Notes under the pieces: generated by a model
What the model was told of the DNA's origin: nothing
Database searches by the model: none
What the model saw: only the letters and a program-made list of their open reading frames with translations
Position numbers and translations under genes: made by a program
From: Haematobia irritans
Lineage: Eukaryota; Arthropoda; Insecta; Diptera; Muscidae
Direction: 5' to 3'
NCBI RefSeq assembly: GCF_050003625.1
Contig: NC_134397.1
Coordinates: 272,546,070-272,610,069, forward strand
DNA: 64,000 bases
Part shown: positions 35,619-47,070 of the stretch, in pieces
How positions within the stretch are numbered: the stretch's first letter is position 1
Layout of the letters: each line of letters begins with the position of its first letter

Positions 35619-36074
35619 CACAGAAAAAAATATCACCAAAATATTTCCAATTCAAAAAATGATTGAAATTGAAAATTTTTCGATTATTAAATTAATTGAT
35701 ACAAATATTTTTTTAATCAAGATAGAAAAATTAAGTTAATTAAGTCAATGCTTGAACATTTTTAATTTAAAAATAATTATTTGATACAATTAACTTTTTA
35801 ATCAAACTCGGAAGACTAAAAAAAGTGATGGAAAGTTTTTTTCTAATTTTTAATTAAAAAAATTTTTTTAAACAATCAAAATAAAATAGTTACGTTTTTA
35901 TTAAAAAAAAATTAATTGAGTTTTGCAATCAACATCAATTAAATTTTTAATTTAATAAATTAAAAAATTAATAGAAATTTGCTAATGAAGTCAATTAATT
36001 TTTTAATCAAGTCTTTTTCGTTCATCATTTTTAATTTCGTGATTGAATTAGAAAAAAAAAAACATTTTTTGTGT
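35619..36074. mobile_element. MITE-C copy
   Basis: Left end CACAGAAAAAAATATCACC, right end AACATTTTTTGTGTG, with AATTAATT motifs throughout. About 455 bp, no coding frame. Confidence 0.7.
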
Positions 36075-37288
36075 GGAATTTTTGAAATGGAATAGGATTT
36101 TGGCAAATTTATTTTTTATAACGAGAAAGTTATAGACAATGTTGTTGTGAAATTTCCAAAACGAAATTTATTTTTTAATAATTCTGATTTAGTAAAATTT
36201 ATTCGCTCTAGAAATGAATATACTTTTGTGGAAGACTTTCTTTGCAAAAAAAAAAATCCATTTTGAGTACCCATATTGCTCAATTTAAGTTTTTGAGCTA
36301 CCAAATTGCTCAAACTAGTCCATAGTGGATGGGAAAAATATGGATACGTGTTACCCAATATACTTCCAAAGCTAAATGGCTTCAAAAAAAAAAAAAAAAC
36401 CGTATAAAAAAGACCACACATATTCACAAATACGAGAGAACGTAGTACAAATGCATCAACAACATATGCCAGTGGATGTATGCCAGATAAACTCTAAGTC
36501 ATGCATACACACTCTATCTCTGATATATTCTTAGATCCATATACACTCATCGTATGCTCGTACTTATAAAACTTGCGGGGAAAAACTAAAAATGTTTTGC
36601 CACTAAATTGTGATAAAATGGCTTCTATATTAAATCTAAAATTTCGTATAAAAAACCCCAAAAAAACTTTTAGATTTCTTTAGTTCCCATTCATTTGAAT
36701 GGTGGTTTTATGCCATTGGGGGTGGCATAAAACCACCCCCAATGGTTGATGCATGAGATGGCTAATGCAAAAAAATAACGGACAATATTTAAATGCATAA
36801 CACGTCGAAATAAAAATGTTTCGATGTTTGTGAGTATACGAGTATGTGTAGTATGTTTTTGTGAGAAGAAAAAGAAACCGGAAGTATGCTTATGTGTTTG
36901 TATTGTACATCCGCTATGATATGTGGCAGCAAACATTTCTACATACTCCTGTACCAAGGCACTGATGTTGCCGTTTCTTGTGCAGTGCGATCTTTTTTGG
37001 TTGAGTTTTTAATAAATTTGGTCCGTTGCTTTTTTCCCCGAATGTTATATTCATTCGGTATAAACATATTTTTCAACATTTATATTGGATTTTATTTTTG
37101 CCATATTTTTCTTGTCACAGAAGCCTTAGTGGGAAAATTAATATATAATTTATTTTCTTTGTTTTAGTTGCATGTAGGTAGGTGTTTTGACATAAGCTTA
37201 CGTACAGGGAATGCTTATTTATATATGGGATTTAAATACACCATATATGTTATGGAATATTTCAATGAAAATTGGACAAGACAAACTG
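36075..37288. other. unassigned stretch with an overlapping hairpin pair
   Basis: Ordinary AT-rich sequence. The only structure seen is the hairpin pair at 36701-36745. No exon recognised. Confidence 0.5.
36701..36745. repeat. two overlapping, mutually exclusive hairpins
   Basis: GGTGGTTTTATGCCA (36701-36715) pairs perfectly with TGGCATAAAACCACC (36723-36737). CCATTGGGGGTGG (36713-36725) pairs perfectly with CCACCCCCAATGG (36733-36745). The pairs share bases, so only one can form at a time. Confidence 0.9.
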
Positions 37289-37772
37289 AAAAAGTGTTTT
37301 TCTGATTCAACCTAATTTCGTGTTCTAATTAATTTTTTATTGAAATAGTTTCAATTACGAAAATGATAGTAACAATCACAGGAATAAAATTATACTTTAT
37401 TAATTAATTGACTTCTTTGACACTTTCAATTAATTTTTAATTTATCGAATTAACAATTTAATTGATTTTAATGGCAAGACTCAATTATTTTTTATTTTGA
37501 TGCATTTAATTATTTATTGTACGAGTATCATTATATATTTCTAATTATTTCGCATTTTGTTCTAGTAGTTTTTGTTTATAATTTTATTAGACCTCGTATG
37601 ATATAGCATGTTTAGTTATTTTTTTAGTTTGAAACATTTTTTTTATATAAAATTGTAAAAAGATCAATAATTATTTTAACTAAAATCTAAATTGTATCAT
37701 TGAACCACAAAAGAACAGCAATCGATTTTTTCCGGATCAACTTTTCTCTCATCTTTCTAAAAAACGAACTTT
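37289..37772 (+). repeat. 484-bp direct repeat, left copy (MITE-C related)
   Basis: Starts AAAAAGTGTTTTTCTGATTC and ends CTAAAAAACGAACTTT. Nearly identical to 38706-39183. The interior has AATTAATT motifs of the MITE-C type. It is followed directly by a DINE-B. Confidence 0.9.
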
Positions 37773-38705
37773 AAACAAGTATATACGGCCGTAAGTTCGG
37801 CCAGGCCGATGCTTATGTACCCTCCACCATGGATTGCGTAGAAACTTCTACTGAAGCCGATGGCAAGGTATCTTAAAACTTCCTAACATACGTGGTATAT
37901 ATTAAACTAAAAAAGGCCGATTAAATACGTATATAATTAAGTTTAAAGTTTCTATAGAAATAAAATTTTGACAACATTTTCTATAGAAGTAAAATTTGGA
38001 CAAAATTTTCTATAGAAATAAAATTTAGAAAAAATTTTCTATAGAAAAAAAATTTTGACAAAATTTTCTATTGAAATAAAATTTTGACAAAATTTTCTAT
38101 AGAAAGAACATTTTGACAATGTTTTCTATAAAAATAAAATTTGGTAGATTATTTTTGGCTCATGTGGCAACTATGATTATGAACCGATATGGACCAATTT
38201 TTGTGGGATTGTGGATCGGCTATATATAACTATAGACCGATATGGATATGGAAATTTCAACCGGATCGGATGAATTTTGCTCCTCTAAGAGGCTCCGGAG
38301 GTCAAATCTGGGGATCGGCTTATATGGGGGCTATATATAATTATGGGTCGATGTGGACCAATTTTTGCATGGTCATTAGAGAACATATACCAACACCACG
38401 TACCAAATTTCAGCCGGATCGGATGAAATTTGCTTCTCTTAGAGGCTCCGCAAGTCAAATCGGGGGATCGGTTTATATGGGGGCTATACGTTAAAGTGGA
38501 CCGATATGGACCAATTTTTTTATGGTTGTTAGAGACCATATACTAACACCATGTACAAAATTTCAGCCTGATCGGATGAAATTTGCTACTTTTAGAGCAA
38601 TCGCAAGCCAAATTTGGGGGTTCGTTTATATGGGGGCTCTACGTAAAAGTGAACCGATGTGGACCAATTGCAATAACATCCGACCTACATCAATAACAAC
38701 TACTT
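37773..38705 (+). mobile_element. DINE-B element, A-end missing
   Basis: B-end ACAAGTATATACGGCCGTAA with hairpin TTCGGCCAGGCCGA and TACCCTCCACCATGGATTGC. Next comes a 29-bp minisatellite (about 37955-38145), then 153-bp units of the GGGGGCTATATATAATTATG type. It stops in CGACCTACATCAATAACAAC at the start of the right-hand direct repeat, so the A-end and its microsatellite are gone. Confidence 0.85.
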
Positions 38706-39183
38706 AAAAAGTGTTTTTCTGATTCAACCTAATTTTGTGTTCTAATTAATTTTTTATTGAAATAGTTTCAATTACGAAAATGATAGTACCAATCACAGGA
38801 ATAAAATTATACTTTATTAATTAATTGACTTCTTTGACACTTTCAATTAATTTTTAATTTATCGAACTAACAATTTAATTGATTTTGATGGCAAGACTCA
38901 ATTATTTTTTATTTTGATGCATTTAGTTATTTATTGTACGAGTATCTTTATTTATTTCTAATTATTTCGCCTTTTGTTCTAGTAGTTTATAATTTTATTA
39001 AACCTCACATGATATAGCATATTTAGCTATTTTTTTAATTTGAAACATTTTTTTATTTAAAATGTTAAAAAGATCAATAATTATTTTAACTAAAATCTAA
39101 ATTGTATCATTGAACCACAAAAGAACAGCAATCGATTTTGTTCCGGATCAACTTTTCTCTCATCTTTCTAAAAAACGAACTTT
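38706..39183 (+). repeat. 484-bp direct repeat, right copy
   Basis: Same sequence as 37289-37772 with scattered substitutions and small deletions (for example one TTTTTG block is missing near 38985). It ends at the same CGAACTTT and is followed by a DINE-D A-end. Confidence 0.9.
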
Positions 39184-39782
39184 TTTTATACCTTAAACCA
39201 CATAGTGGTCAGGGTATAATAAGTTTGATTTGCCAAAAAAATTTGCCTACTAGAAATATTGATTTTAGATACCGATCGACTCAGAATCACTTCCTAGTCG
39301 ATCTAGCGCTTGGTGTCCGTCCGTCCGCCTGTACATGTATTTGTTGTTCGCAGGATTGCGGTCGCAATTATTAACCGATTTTGATGAAATTTGGTACAGG
39401 GTGTTTTTTGGTCACAAGAACGAACGCTATTTGGAAGAAATCGGATCAAATTTAGAGTTAGAGATGAGAGATGCTTGCACTCAAAAATATTGTGTTTAAA
39501 AATTTGTGTTCCAAACATATAATGTTTATAGCCAAACATATGAAAAACAGTCTTTTTCATCCGTGTAGGTGCAAAATCAACTATAGCTCCTAATATCGGA
39601 CATTTCTGCTCAGATTGTGACAAGACTACCATAAACATATACTTCTTTATGCTCTTAATGCGGTTTATCACCCAAACCTATACCATATACCTATACCACA
39701 AGCAATGTCTACTAATTCAGTAGGGATGGTTTAGGGTATGATATAGTCGGACCCGCTCGACTTTCTACTTTACTCACTTGTT
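39183..39782 (+). mobile_element. DINE-D element, internally deleted
   Basis: A-end TATACCTTAAACCACATAGT, GTCCGTCCGTCCGCC tract, a single array unit cut short (AAATTTAGAGTTAGAG), then GTGCAAAATCAACTATAGCT and the B-end GGGTATGATATAGTCGGACC to ACTTGT. It lacks the hAT present in the first DINE-D and so shows the empty site. Confidence 0.75.
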
Positions 39783-40802
39783 TAAAATCTAAATTCTGTA
39801 GATTTTTACCCCCATTATTGAATGAGAAGTAAAATATGGAAATTTTAATTTCGAGCAAGCTAGTTGACCTATGTTCCTTCATTCCCTCAAGAAATGACAT
39901 CGGAATATCAGTTTATATGGAGGCCTTACTAAAAATCAAGCGATAAAAACTGGTGGGCCTGCAGATTTCCAATTTTAGTAAAATCGCATAAAAATTGTCG
40001 TAATAAGAATTCAAATCGGGAGATCGATGTATATGGGGGATATATCAAAAAATGGACGGATACACACCACATTCGGTGTATCTATTTGTGGTAATAAAAC
40101 AGTTCTAGATTTTTGATTTCAGGAAAATCGAATAAAAACTACGGTTGCTATAATCCAAAGAATTCAAATCGGGAAATCGATGTATATAGGGGCTACACTA
40201 AAACATGGTACGATACACACCACATTCGACACAACTTTTGTGACCATAAAATACCTCAAGATTTTAAATTTCAGGCTGATCTGATAAAAACCACTTACTT
40301 GTGGTCTTAAATACCTTAAGATATAAATTTGCAGGAAAATCGGAGAAAAACTACGGTTTCTAGAAATCCATAAAGTGAAAGCAGGAGATCGGTCCATATT
40401 GGCACGTACTAACAAATGGACCAATGCATACCATATTAGGTGGACCTATTTTTGGTCTTAAATACCTTAAGATATCAATTTGCAGGAAAGTCCAAGAAGT
40501 CAAATCAGGAGATCGGCCTATGTGGGGTGAAATACCTCTAGATTTCCAATTTCAAAAAATACGGTTTCCGGAAGCCCAAGACCTCAATTTCGGAGGTGGG
40601 TTTATATGTGACTATTTCAAAACCTGGACCGATATAGCCCATCTTCGAACTTGACCTGCCAGCATTTAAGAGACGAATTTTGGCAAAATTTCAGGACGAT
40701 CTCCATTATTAGAGTGATTACAACATAACATACAGGCAAACACACGAAAAGACCAATATGGTTATATCGTCTTAGAATTGTTCCCTGATCAAGAATATAT
40801 AT

Positions 40803-42087
40803 TATGCACACAAAAAAATATTTTTCTTATTCAATCACGAAATTAATTGATCCAATTAATTTTTTTTAATTAAAATGTCTTCAATCACGAAAATGATAGT
40901 ATCAATCACAGTTTTTATTGGGCATTAAAAAAATACTTGATTAAAAAATTAAAACGTAACTATTTTCAATTACTTTCTTAATTGACTTAGTGTTCTTAGT
41001 TTGATAAAAAAATTGATTGAATGAAATAAATTTTTAGTTAAAAATTATAATAAAATTGCCCATCACTTCACTCGTGGTGAAATTCTGAGTCGATCCAAGC
41101 ATGTCCGTCCGTCTGTTGAAATCACACTAACTTCCGAACGAAACAAGCTATCGACTTGAAACTTGGCACAAGTAGTTGTTATCGATGTAGGTCGGATGTA
41201 ATTTGGAACATGGTGTTAGTATATGATCTTTAACAAGCGTGCCAGAATTGGTCCATATCGGTCCATAATTATATATAGCCCCCATATAAAACGTTCTCCA
41301 GATTTGACCTCCGGAGCCTCTTGGAGGAGCAAAATTCATCCGATCCGGTTCAAATTAGGAACGTGGTGTTAGTATATGGTCGCTAACAACCATACCAAAA
41401 TTGGTCCAATCACACAAAAATTGGTCCATATCGGTTCATAATCATGGTTGCCACTAGAGCCAAAAATAGTCTACCAAAATTTTATTTCTATAGAAAATTT
41501 TGTCAAAATTTTATTTCTATAGAAAATTTTTCAAAATTTTATGTCTAGAGAAAATTTTGTTAAAATTTTATTTCTGTAGAAAATTTTGTCAAAATGTTAT
41601 GTCTACTTTGTCAAACTGAATTATATACGTATTGGATCGATCTTTTTTTATTTAATATATACCACGTATGGACTTACATACAATTTAGAAGATGGTGTTA
41701 GGAGGTTTTAAGATACCTTGCCATCGGCAAGCGTTACCGCAACTTAAGTAATTCGATTGTGGATGGCAGTGTTTAGAAGAAGTTTCTACGCAATCCATGA
41801 TGGAGGGTACATAAGCTTCGGCCCGGCCGAACTTACGGCCGTATATACTTGTTTTTTATTTCAAAATTTTAAAAATATCAATTATATCAATTATAATAAA
41901 ATTTTCCATCACTTTTTTAATTGACTTAGTCTTCCGAGTTTGATTAAAGAGTTCATTGTATCAATTAATTTTTTATTTCAAAATTTTAAAAAGTTAATTG
42001 TATCAATTAATTTGTTAATTGAAGAAATTGTCAACTTCAATCAACTTTTTAATTGGAAATGTTTTGGTGATATTTTTCTGTTTGTAT
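40803..42087. mobile_element. MITE-C element inserted in DINE-A, split by DINE-B
   Basis: Left end CACACAAAAAAATATT after TTA, right end TTTTTCTGTTTG before TATATAG; comparison with intact DINE-A copies shows a TA duplication. The DINE-B at 41066-41857 interrupts it, with TAAAATTTTCCATCACTT-type sequence on both sides of the break. Confidence 0.8.
41066..41857 (-). mobile_element. DINE-B element nested in MITE-C
   Basis: From the decayed A side (CGTGGTGAAATTCTGAGTCG, GTCCGTCCGTCTG) through two 153-bp units and the 29-bp minisatellite (about 41475-41610) to the B-end hairpin TTCGGCCCGGCCGAA near 41818 and GTATATACTTGT. Third level of nesting. Confidence 0.85.
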
Positions 42088-42380
42088 ATAGTTGGAAATT
42101 GATATCTCGATGTGTTATAAACCACATCACAATTTTATGGTGATGGGTATAAAAATCGTAGAATTTATAAAAAAAAAAAAATTAATGTATGAATAGGTAA
42201 AAAGACGATCATCCAGCCAACTTCAGGATAAAAAGTGGAGCAGGAAAATGTTTATAGTTGACCCCAAAAAAAAAAAAAACAATTAACAAAAAACAAAAAA
42301 AAAAATTAAGAAATGTTTGTTTATTTTAGAATATTTAAGTTAAAATATTTTATTGATTGCAACATGATACAAATAAGTTT

Positions 42381-42717
42381 TTTATAACCTGCGCCACACT
42401 GTGAACAGGTTATTATATGTTAGTGCATATATTTGCAACACCCAGAAGGAGATGAGTCGATCTATCCATGTCCATCTGTCTGCGAACACATTTTTATGAT
42501 CAAAGTCTAGGTTGCAGTTTTAGTCCAATCGCCTTGAAATTTACCACAAGTTTCTGTCAGATTTAACTATGTATCTGTATAAGGGAACACACACTCTTAT
42601 ATATAGCACATAACACATTTGACGGATTTGATATAGTATCGAAAATGTGGATCTACAAAGTGGTGCAGGGTATAATATAGTCGCCACCGCCCGACTTTAG
42701 ACTTTTGTTACTTGTTT
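42381..42717 (+). mobile_element. DINE-C element, array deleted
   Basis: A-end ACCTGCGCCACACTGTGAAC and B-end GGTATAATATAGTCGCCACC with TTACTTGT remain; the whole 153-bp array is missing. Confidence 0.75.
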
Positions 42718-44426
42718 TCAAATTGTTTTAGGGCTATACAAAGTTCAAAACTGACATAATTTAAGCATTATTGGTTCATTTGAGAAAATTATGAACACAA
42801 TTCAAGTAAAATTAACCCATTTTAGAAAAATATGAACAATTTTGTGCGAATTTAGAATTAGGTAAATTTATACTTCATTAGTATAAAAACTTTTTAATTT
42901 TTAGTTCGGGTCTTTAAAGTAAAAATAATAATTAAAACAAAAAAAATTTTCTCATTGTTGGCAAATTTTAACTGAACTCAACTAATTTGTATTACCTAAA
43001 ATAAAGCTAAATCGGCAAAATCGAAATATCAGTTCACTTTGTTTCTATGGGTATGCAAACTGCAAATTTTTCCAAATCAAAGTTATTAGAAAATATCCCA
43101 CAACACTAAATCTGTTCTCATAATTTCCCCTAGTTTTCTCCACACCATTTCACCTTATGGCCCAAAGCCTGGGAAAATCTCACAAAGTTATGAAAATTGC
43201 ATGATAATCCTTAAAAAAGTTGACACAAAACCTTAGCCATACATAGGCACAATCATGCAACCGCACCCACACATAGACTTACATAAGCTCTCATCTATAC
43301 ACACACACATTCCAACTTAGCTAGACAATTACTGGCATAAAGCCAGCCTAGCCACAGAAAAACTATAAGGGAAAAACATTAAGTCCTTTTAGGTTCATTT
43401 TTTTATATTCTGGAGGCGCGATTTTTTGTTTTTGTTCAGAAAACAGAAAAAAACTGGAACGTAGGGGTGTTAAAAGTTGGCATTGGCTCGAGTGCTATGG
43501 GTAGCTTTGGTTGTTAATGTATGTGTGGTTTTAGTGCAAACCTGTTCACCTTGCAATGCATGGCTAAATGGGGTTAGGGGTAATTTTCATATTCGCCTCT
43601 ATGCTGGCCTTTTGCTATGGCAAGGCAGCCCCTATTGCCCAAGCACTTTCCATTTGCATTTGCAACTAACATGTTTGGCCAAGTAATGGTGGAATCCTTG
43701 ATAATGACAGCAAAGCTGTTTGTAAAACCTCGACTTATAGGTAAATTAAGACTTCTGATTTATTTATGTGTGTGTGTGTTCTTATGGAAGTGAATGGGTG
43801 AATTGGGTTGCTTTAGTTTTGTCTCTTGTAAGGTTTCTAAGGCCAAAGGATATTGTGGTTTGTTATGCCTTGATATTGAATGACGAACGAAGAAGACATG
43901 TCCATCTCTACATCTTAATTTCTATAATACATTTTTAATTTTGTTACAAATTGTAAATTTTCGTTGAAAGAGTTTTCTTTCATTTTCAAATTCAGATTCG
44001 AACTACAAATAATTTGATTTCTCACACCCTCAAAAAAAAAAAAAAAACGGTTCTGTAACATATACCCCAAACACATTTTGCTTCAAGCATATATATTTTC
44101 AGGGTTGGTCCAAACAAAAGATTGTTTGTATTGTTCAAACATATTATGTTTCATCTTAGAGCATACACTGGTAGAAAAAAATGTTAATGCAATTTTATTT
44201 GTGTGGATATATTTTTAAGGCGCCAATTGGTTACTTTCAATATTTCACTTGCAGTATACTCTCTAGCATATTATATTTACAAACATTTTATGTCCAAAAC
44301 ATAATATGTTCTAACATATTAACATATATGGCCCAAACATATTATGCTAGTTTATGAACATTATTTGCTTGCTTTTCGTCCGTGCAGATACTGCAAGAAT
44401 GTTAGAATTAGTTTGACTTCGAGATA
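42718..44426. other. unassigned stretch
   Basis: About 1.7 kb with a GT tract near 43768 and no exon or known repeat. 44160-44400 contains repeated ACATATTATG words that may be remnants of an unknown element. The frame 43477-43686 has a hydrophobic start but no splice or family support. Confidence 0.45.
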
Positions 44427-44564
44427 GTAGTAGGCAAGGCCGTAGCCAGGATTTTAATTCGGGGGGGGTTCAACTTTAAAAAAATATTCATATAATCTCA
44501 TGTGTAGAAAATTTTATTTATGCAAAGGTATGTATACAATATTTTTATAATATTAAATTGGGCC

Positions 44565-44739
44565 GACGGGCTTTTTGGGCAGCAAATAAATCAATGACTT
44601 CTTCAGTCGGCACATTTATTCGGCGATGAACCGACATTAATGCCAATCCATTGCGTCTACTCTCACCAGTCGAATTTCTAAGATACGTCTTTAATCTCTT
44701 CATTTTTGAAAATGAACGTTCGGAGGAGCACGTAGTAAC
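44565..44739 (-). pseudogene. hAT transposase C-terminal dimerisation domain (fragment)
   Basis: The minus strand reads VTTCSSERSFSKMKRLKTYL, then RNSTGESRRNGLALMSVHRR, then INVPTEEVIDLFAAQKARRP, about 58 codons with no stop. This is the conserved end of hAT transposases (hATC dimerisation region; CSSERSFS.MK.LKTYLR and RL..LA.M). It continues the frame of 45652-45772 once the nested element is removed. Too short to have a function alone; the window's one hAT domain readable over a long frame. Confidence 0.9.
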
Positions 44740-44741
44740 TG

Positions 44742-45651
44742 CAGGGATGGAAAATGCAGTACTAAAGTACTTTTTTCAATACTTTTTCACCCCGGTCAGT
44801 ACCGTAGTACCCCCGCGAATGATTTAGTACCTTTTGTGTAGACATTTTTGAGTCGATATCAGATTTATGGTACAATAGCTTTGACAAAATATTTTAATAT
44901 TTTGAGAAAGTCTTTATCAACCTTATTTGCTAATAGTCTTTTACAAATATTGCAAAACAGACATGTTCATGTGGGAAGAAAATCTCAATTTTGTAAAAGA
45001 TATAGTCAAAAACAGGATTTTATTGAACTTCAAGAATGTTTTAGTCGAAAAAAGAATGCGATTCTATATTCTCAATTTTTTATTTCAGTAAAAAATGTTG
45101 TCTAAATTTTATTTCTATATAGAATTTTGGCAAAATTTTATTTTTTTAGAAAATGTTGTCAAAATTTTATTTCAATTGAAATTTTTGTAAAAATTTTATT
45201 TCTATAGGAAATTCTTGCAAAATTTTATTTCTATAGAAAAAATTTTGCAAAATTTATTTTCTATAGAATTTTTTGCAAAATTTTATTTCCCTTCGTTTTG
45301 TTTTGTTATTGTTGGTTTTGTTCTTAAAGCATTGTTGTTGTTTTTTTATTGCAGCTTAAAACCTCACATTGACTAAACTACAAGTGTAGCTTAACCAACA
45401 GAGGAAAAGAATGTTTGTCAAATTTATTTGGGCAAAGCCCAAAAAAGGTTTTTGTATGATAGCCGGCTATAGAAAATTTTTGCAAAATTTTATTTATATA
45501 GAAAATTTTTTCAAAATTTTATTTTCTTTAAAATTCAGTCTCTTGACAATAATCTTCCAGTGAAATTTTTGTTGAAATTTAGTAAAAAGTACCTTTCCGC
45601 TCAAAAAATACCTTTTTTGTACTTTCTTAAAAATTGTATTTTCCATCCCTG
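44742..45651. mobile_element. hAT element nested in the Tip100-type hAT, with minisatellite
   Basis: Inverted ends CAGGGATGGAAAATGCAGTA and (reverse complement) CAGGGATGGAAAATACAATT. The flanking octamers AGTAACTG (44734-44741) and AGTGAGTG (45652-45659) look like a decayed 8-bp target duplication. Inside lie 29-bp minisatellite units (about 45090-45290 and 45470-45530) around the GACTAAACTACAAGTGTAGC block also seen at 19000. No transposase frame; the plus frame at 44848-45105 has no hAT motif. Confidence 0.87.
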
Positions 45652-45772
45652 AGTGAGTGACCAAAATTTTTAAAAGAATATGCACGTTTGGAAATATCTC
45701 TTTATTGCACTCTCCAAGTGCTTCCATCGCTGAATTAGGCAGGTTCTTTTCGCAGGTTTTGCGCCATTTCAT
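45652..45772 (-). pseudogene. hAT transposase fragment upstream of the nested insertion
   Basis: The minus strand encodes NLPNSAMEALGECNKEIFPN then VHILLKILVTHS, the block that precedes CSSERSFS in Tip100-type transposases. The next codons are interrupted by the hAT at 44742-45651. The frame listed further (to 45494) continues into the inserted element and is not transposase. Confidence 0.85.
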
Positions 45773-46154
45773 TTACACATGTGTGTTTGTCTGTTTCGTT
45801 GTTGTTGCTATGGCCAAACAAAGCGAGTCATGTTCACAAAAAGAACAACAAACACACATAAAAAGCAGAAATACATTTTCCAAAAATGAAATTTGTGGTG
45901 CGAGAACAAAAACAATTTGTTTTTTCGACCGTCGTTTGACGGGCTTTTCAACTAGTATTCTAGGATTTGTGCAAGTTTTATAGGTAAGCGTTTTCAAAAT
46001 AAAACCTTCAGCTTTCCTTCAACATCTTCGATAAGATTTTTCTATGCAGCTAAAAATATATATTTATTTATATAAAAATATTCATTCATTTCGGGGGGGG
46101 GGGGGTTTGATCCCCCTCATCCCCCCCTGAATTCGGCCTTGGTAGTAGGGCATG

Positions 46155-46514
46155 ATGTACACTGAAAATATTTACGTGATATTAAAAATTACACAACCTC
46201 AATTTTAGAACGCGCAATTTACACACTATTAATGACAAATTTCTTTAAAATAATGAAATTGTAATTAAACGAAAGTTTATAATCTTTGCTTCAAAAAATT
46301 GTGTTATTAAATTTATGACACAAATTTTGAAAATTTGCGTCCCTCAGCTAATATCATGTGTCTTTGAGCTAAGGCATATTTTCCTTAAAGTAAGAAAAAC
46401 AATTTTTATTTAAAGAAATCGTCCTTAGACTAAATGAATTTAGATTTAAGATAAAAAACGCTTCAAATATAGGCTAAGACTTATTTTAAGGATCTTGTAT
46501 CTTTGAATTAACAT
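46155..46514 (+). mobile_element. MITE-B copy, right end cut by a DINE
   Basis: TACACTGAAAATATTTACGT start, then GCGTCCCTCAGCTAATATC and TAGGCTAAGACTTATTTTAA as in the other MITE-B copies; stops where DINE sequence begins. Confidence 0.7.
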
Positions 46515-46986
46515 TTTTATACCCTCCACCATAGGATGGGGGTATACTAACTTTGTTATTCCGTTTGTAACACATCGAAATCCTATAGCCCCCTTATAAA
46601 CGGACCCCCAAATTTGTCTTGTCGATCCTCTAAGAGAAGCAAATTTCATCCGATCCAGCTGAAATTTGGTACATGGTGTTGGTATATGGTCTCTAACAAC
46701 CATGCAAAAATTGGTCCACATCAGTCCATAATTATATATAGTCCCCATATAAACGGACCCCCAGATTTGGCTTGCGAATCCTCTAAGAGAAGCAAATTTA
46801 ATCCGATCCGGCTGAAATTTGGTACATGGTGTAAGTATATGGTCTCTAACAACTATGCAAAAATTAGTCTACATTGGTCAATAATTATATATAGCCCCCA
46901 TATAAACCTATCCCCAGATTTGGCTTGCGGAGCCTTATTATTAAAGTTTAACCCCCGTCACCATTCTATGGTGGTGGGTATAAAAA
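46515..46986. mobile_element. DINE fragment with two opposed A-ends
   Basis: The left edge is a DINE-B A-end in minus orientation (TATACCCTCCACCATAGGAT), followed by three 153-bp units in minus orientation. The right edge is a DINE-A A-end in plus orientation (ACCCCCGTCACCATTCTATG). No B-end hairpin is present. Confidence 0.75.
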
Positions 46987-47070
46987 TCATTCTAAACGGT
47001 TCAGATTTAGATATAGCTCCATTTTATGTGTCGCCCGATTTTCACAAATTTGACCATGCGTTGGGTAATT
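46987..47070 (+). repeat. DINE-C or D array-unit remnant
   Basis: TTCAGATTTAGATATAGCTC followed by TGTGTCGCCCGATTTTCACA, a single decayed unit next to the composite fragment. Confidence 0.6.

Larger units (their letters stand above)
39783..42150 (+). mobile_element. old DINE-A element, split by MITE-C
   Basis: Diverged DINE-A units at 39783-40800 (GATGTATATGGGGGATATAT, GGACCGATATAGCCCATCTT), ending TCAAGAATATATATTA. It resumes at 42086 with TATAGTTGGAAATTGATATC and the folding A-end to 42150 (ATGGTGATGGGTATAAAAA). The B-end hairpin is lost. Confidence 0.75.
44435..46141 (-). mobile_element. hAT element of Tip100/Zaphod type, internally deleted
   Basis: The ends CAAGGCCGTAGCCAGGATT and (reverse complement) CAAGGCCGAATTCAGGGG are hAT-Tip100 style with C/G runs (TTCGGGGGGGGTT). 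Perfect 8-bp duplication GTAGTAGG at 44427-44434 and 46142-46149. It encodes only the C-terminal part of a transposase on the minus strand, in two pieces split by a second hAT (44742-45651). Most of the transposase, including the catalytic core, is deleted. Confidence 0.92.

Noticed and set aside
43477..43686. Possible secreted peptide with hydrophobic start
   Set aside because: Hydrophobicity is expected from GT-rich DNA; no cleavage-site context, neighbours or family match supports a gene.
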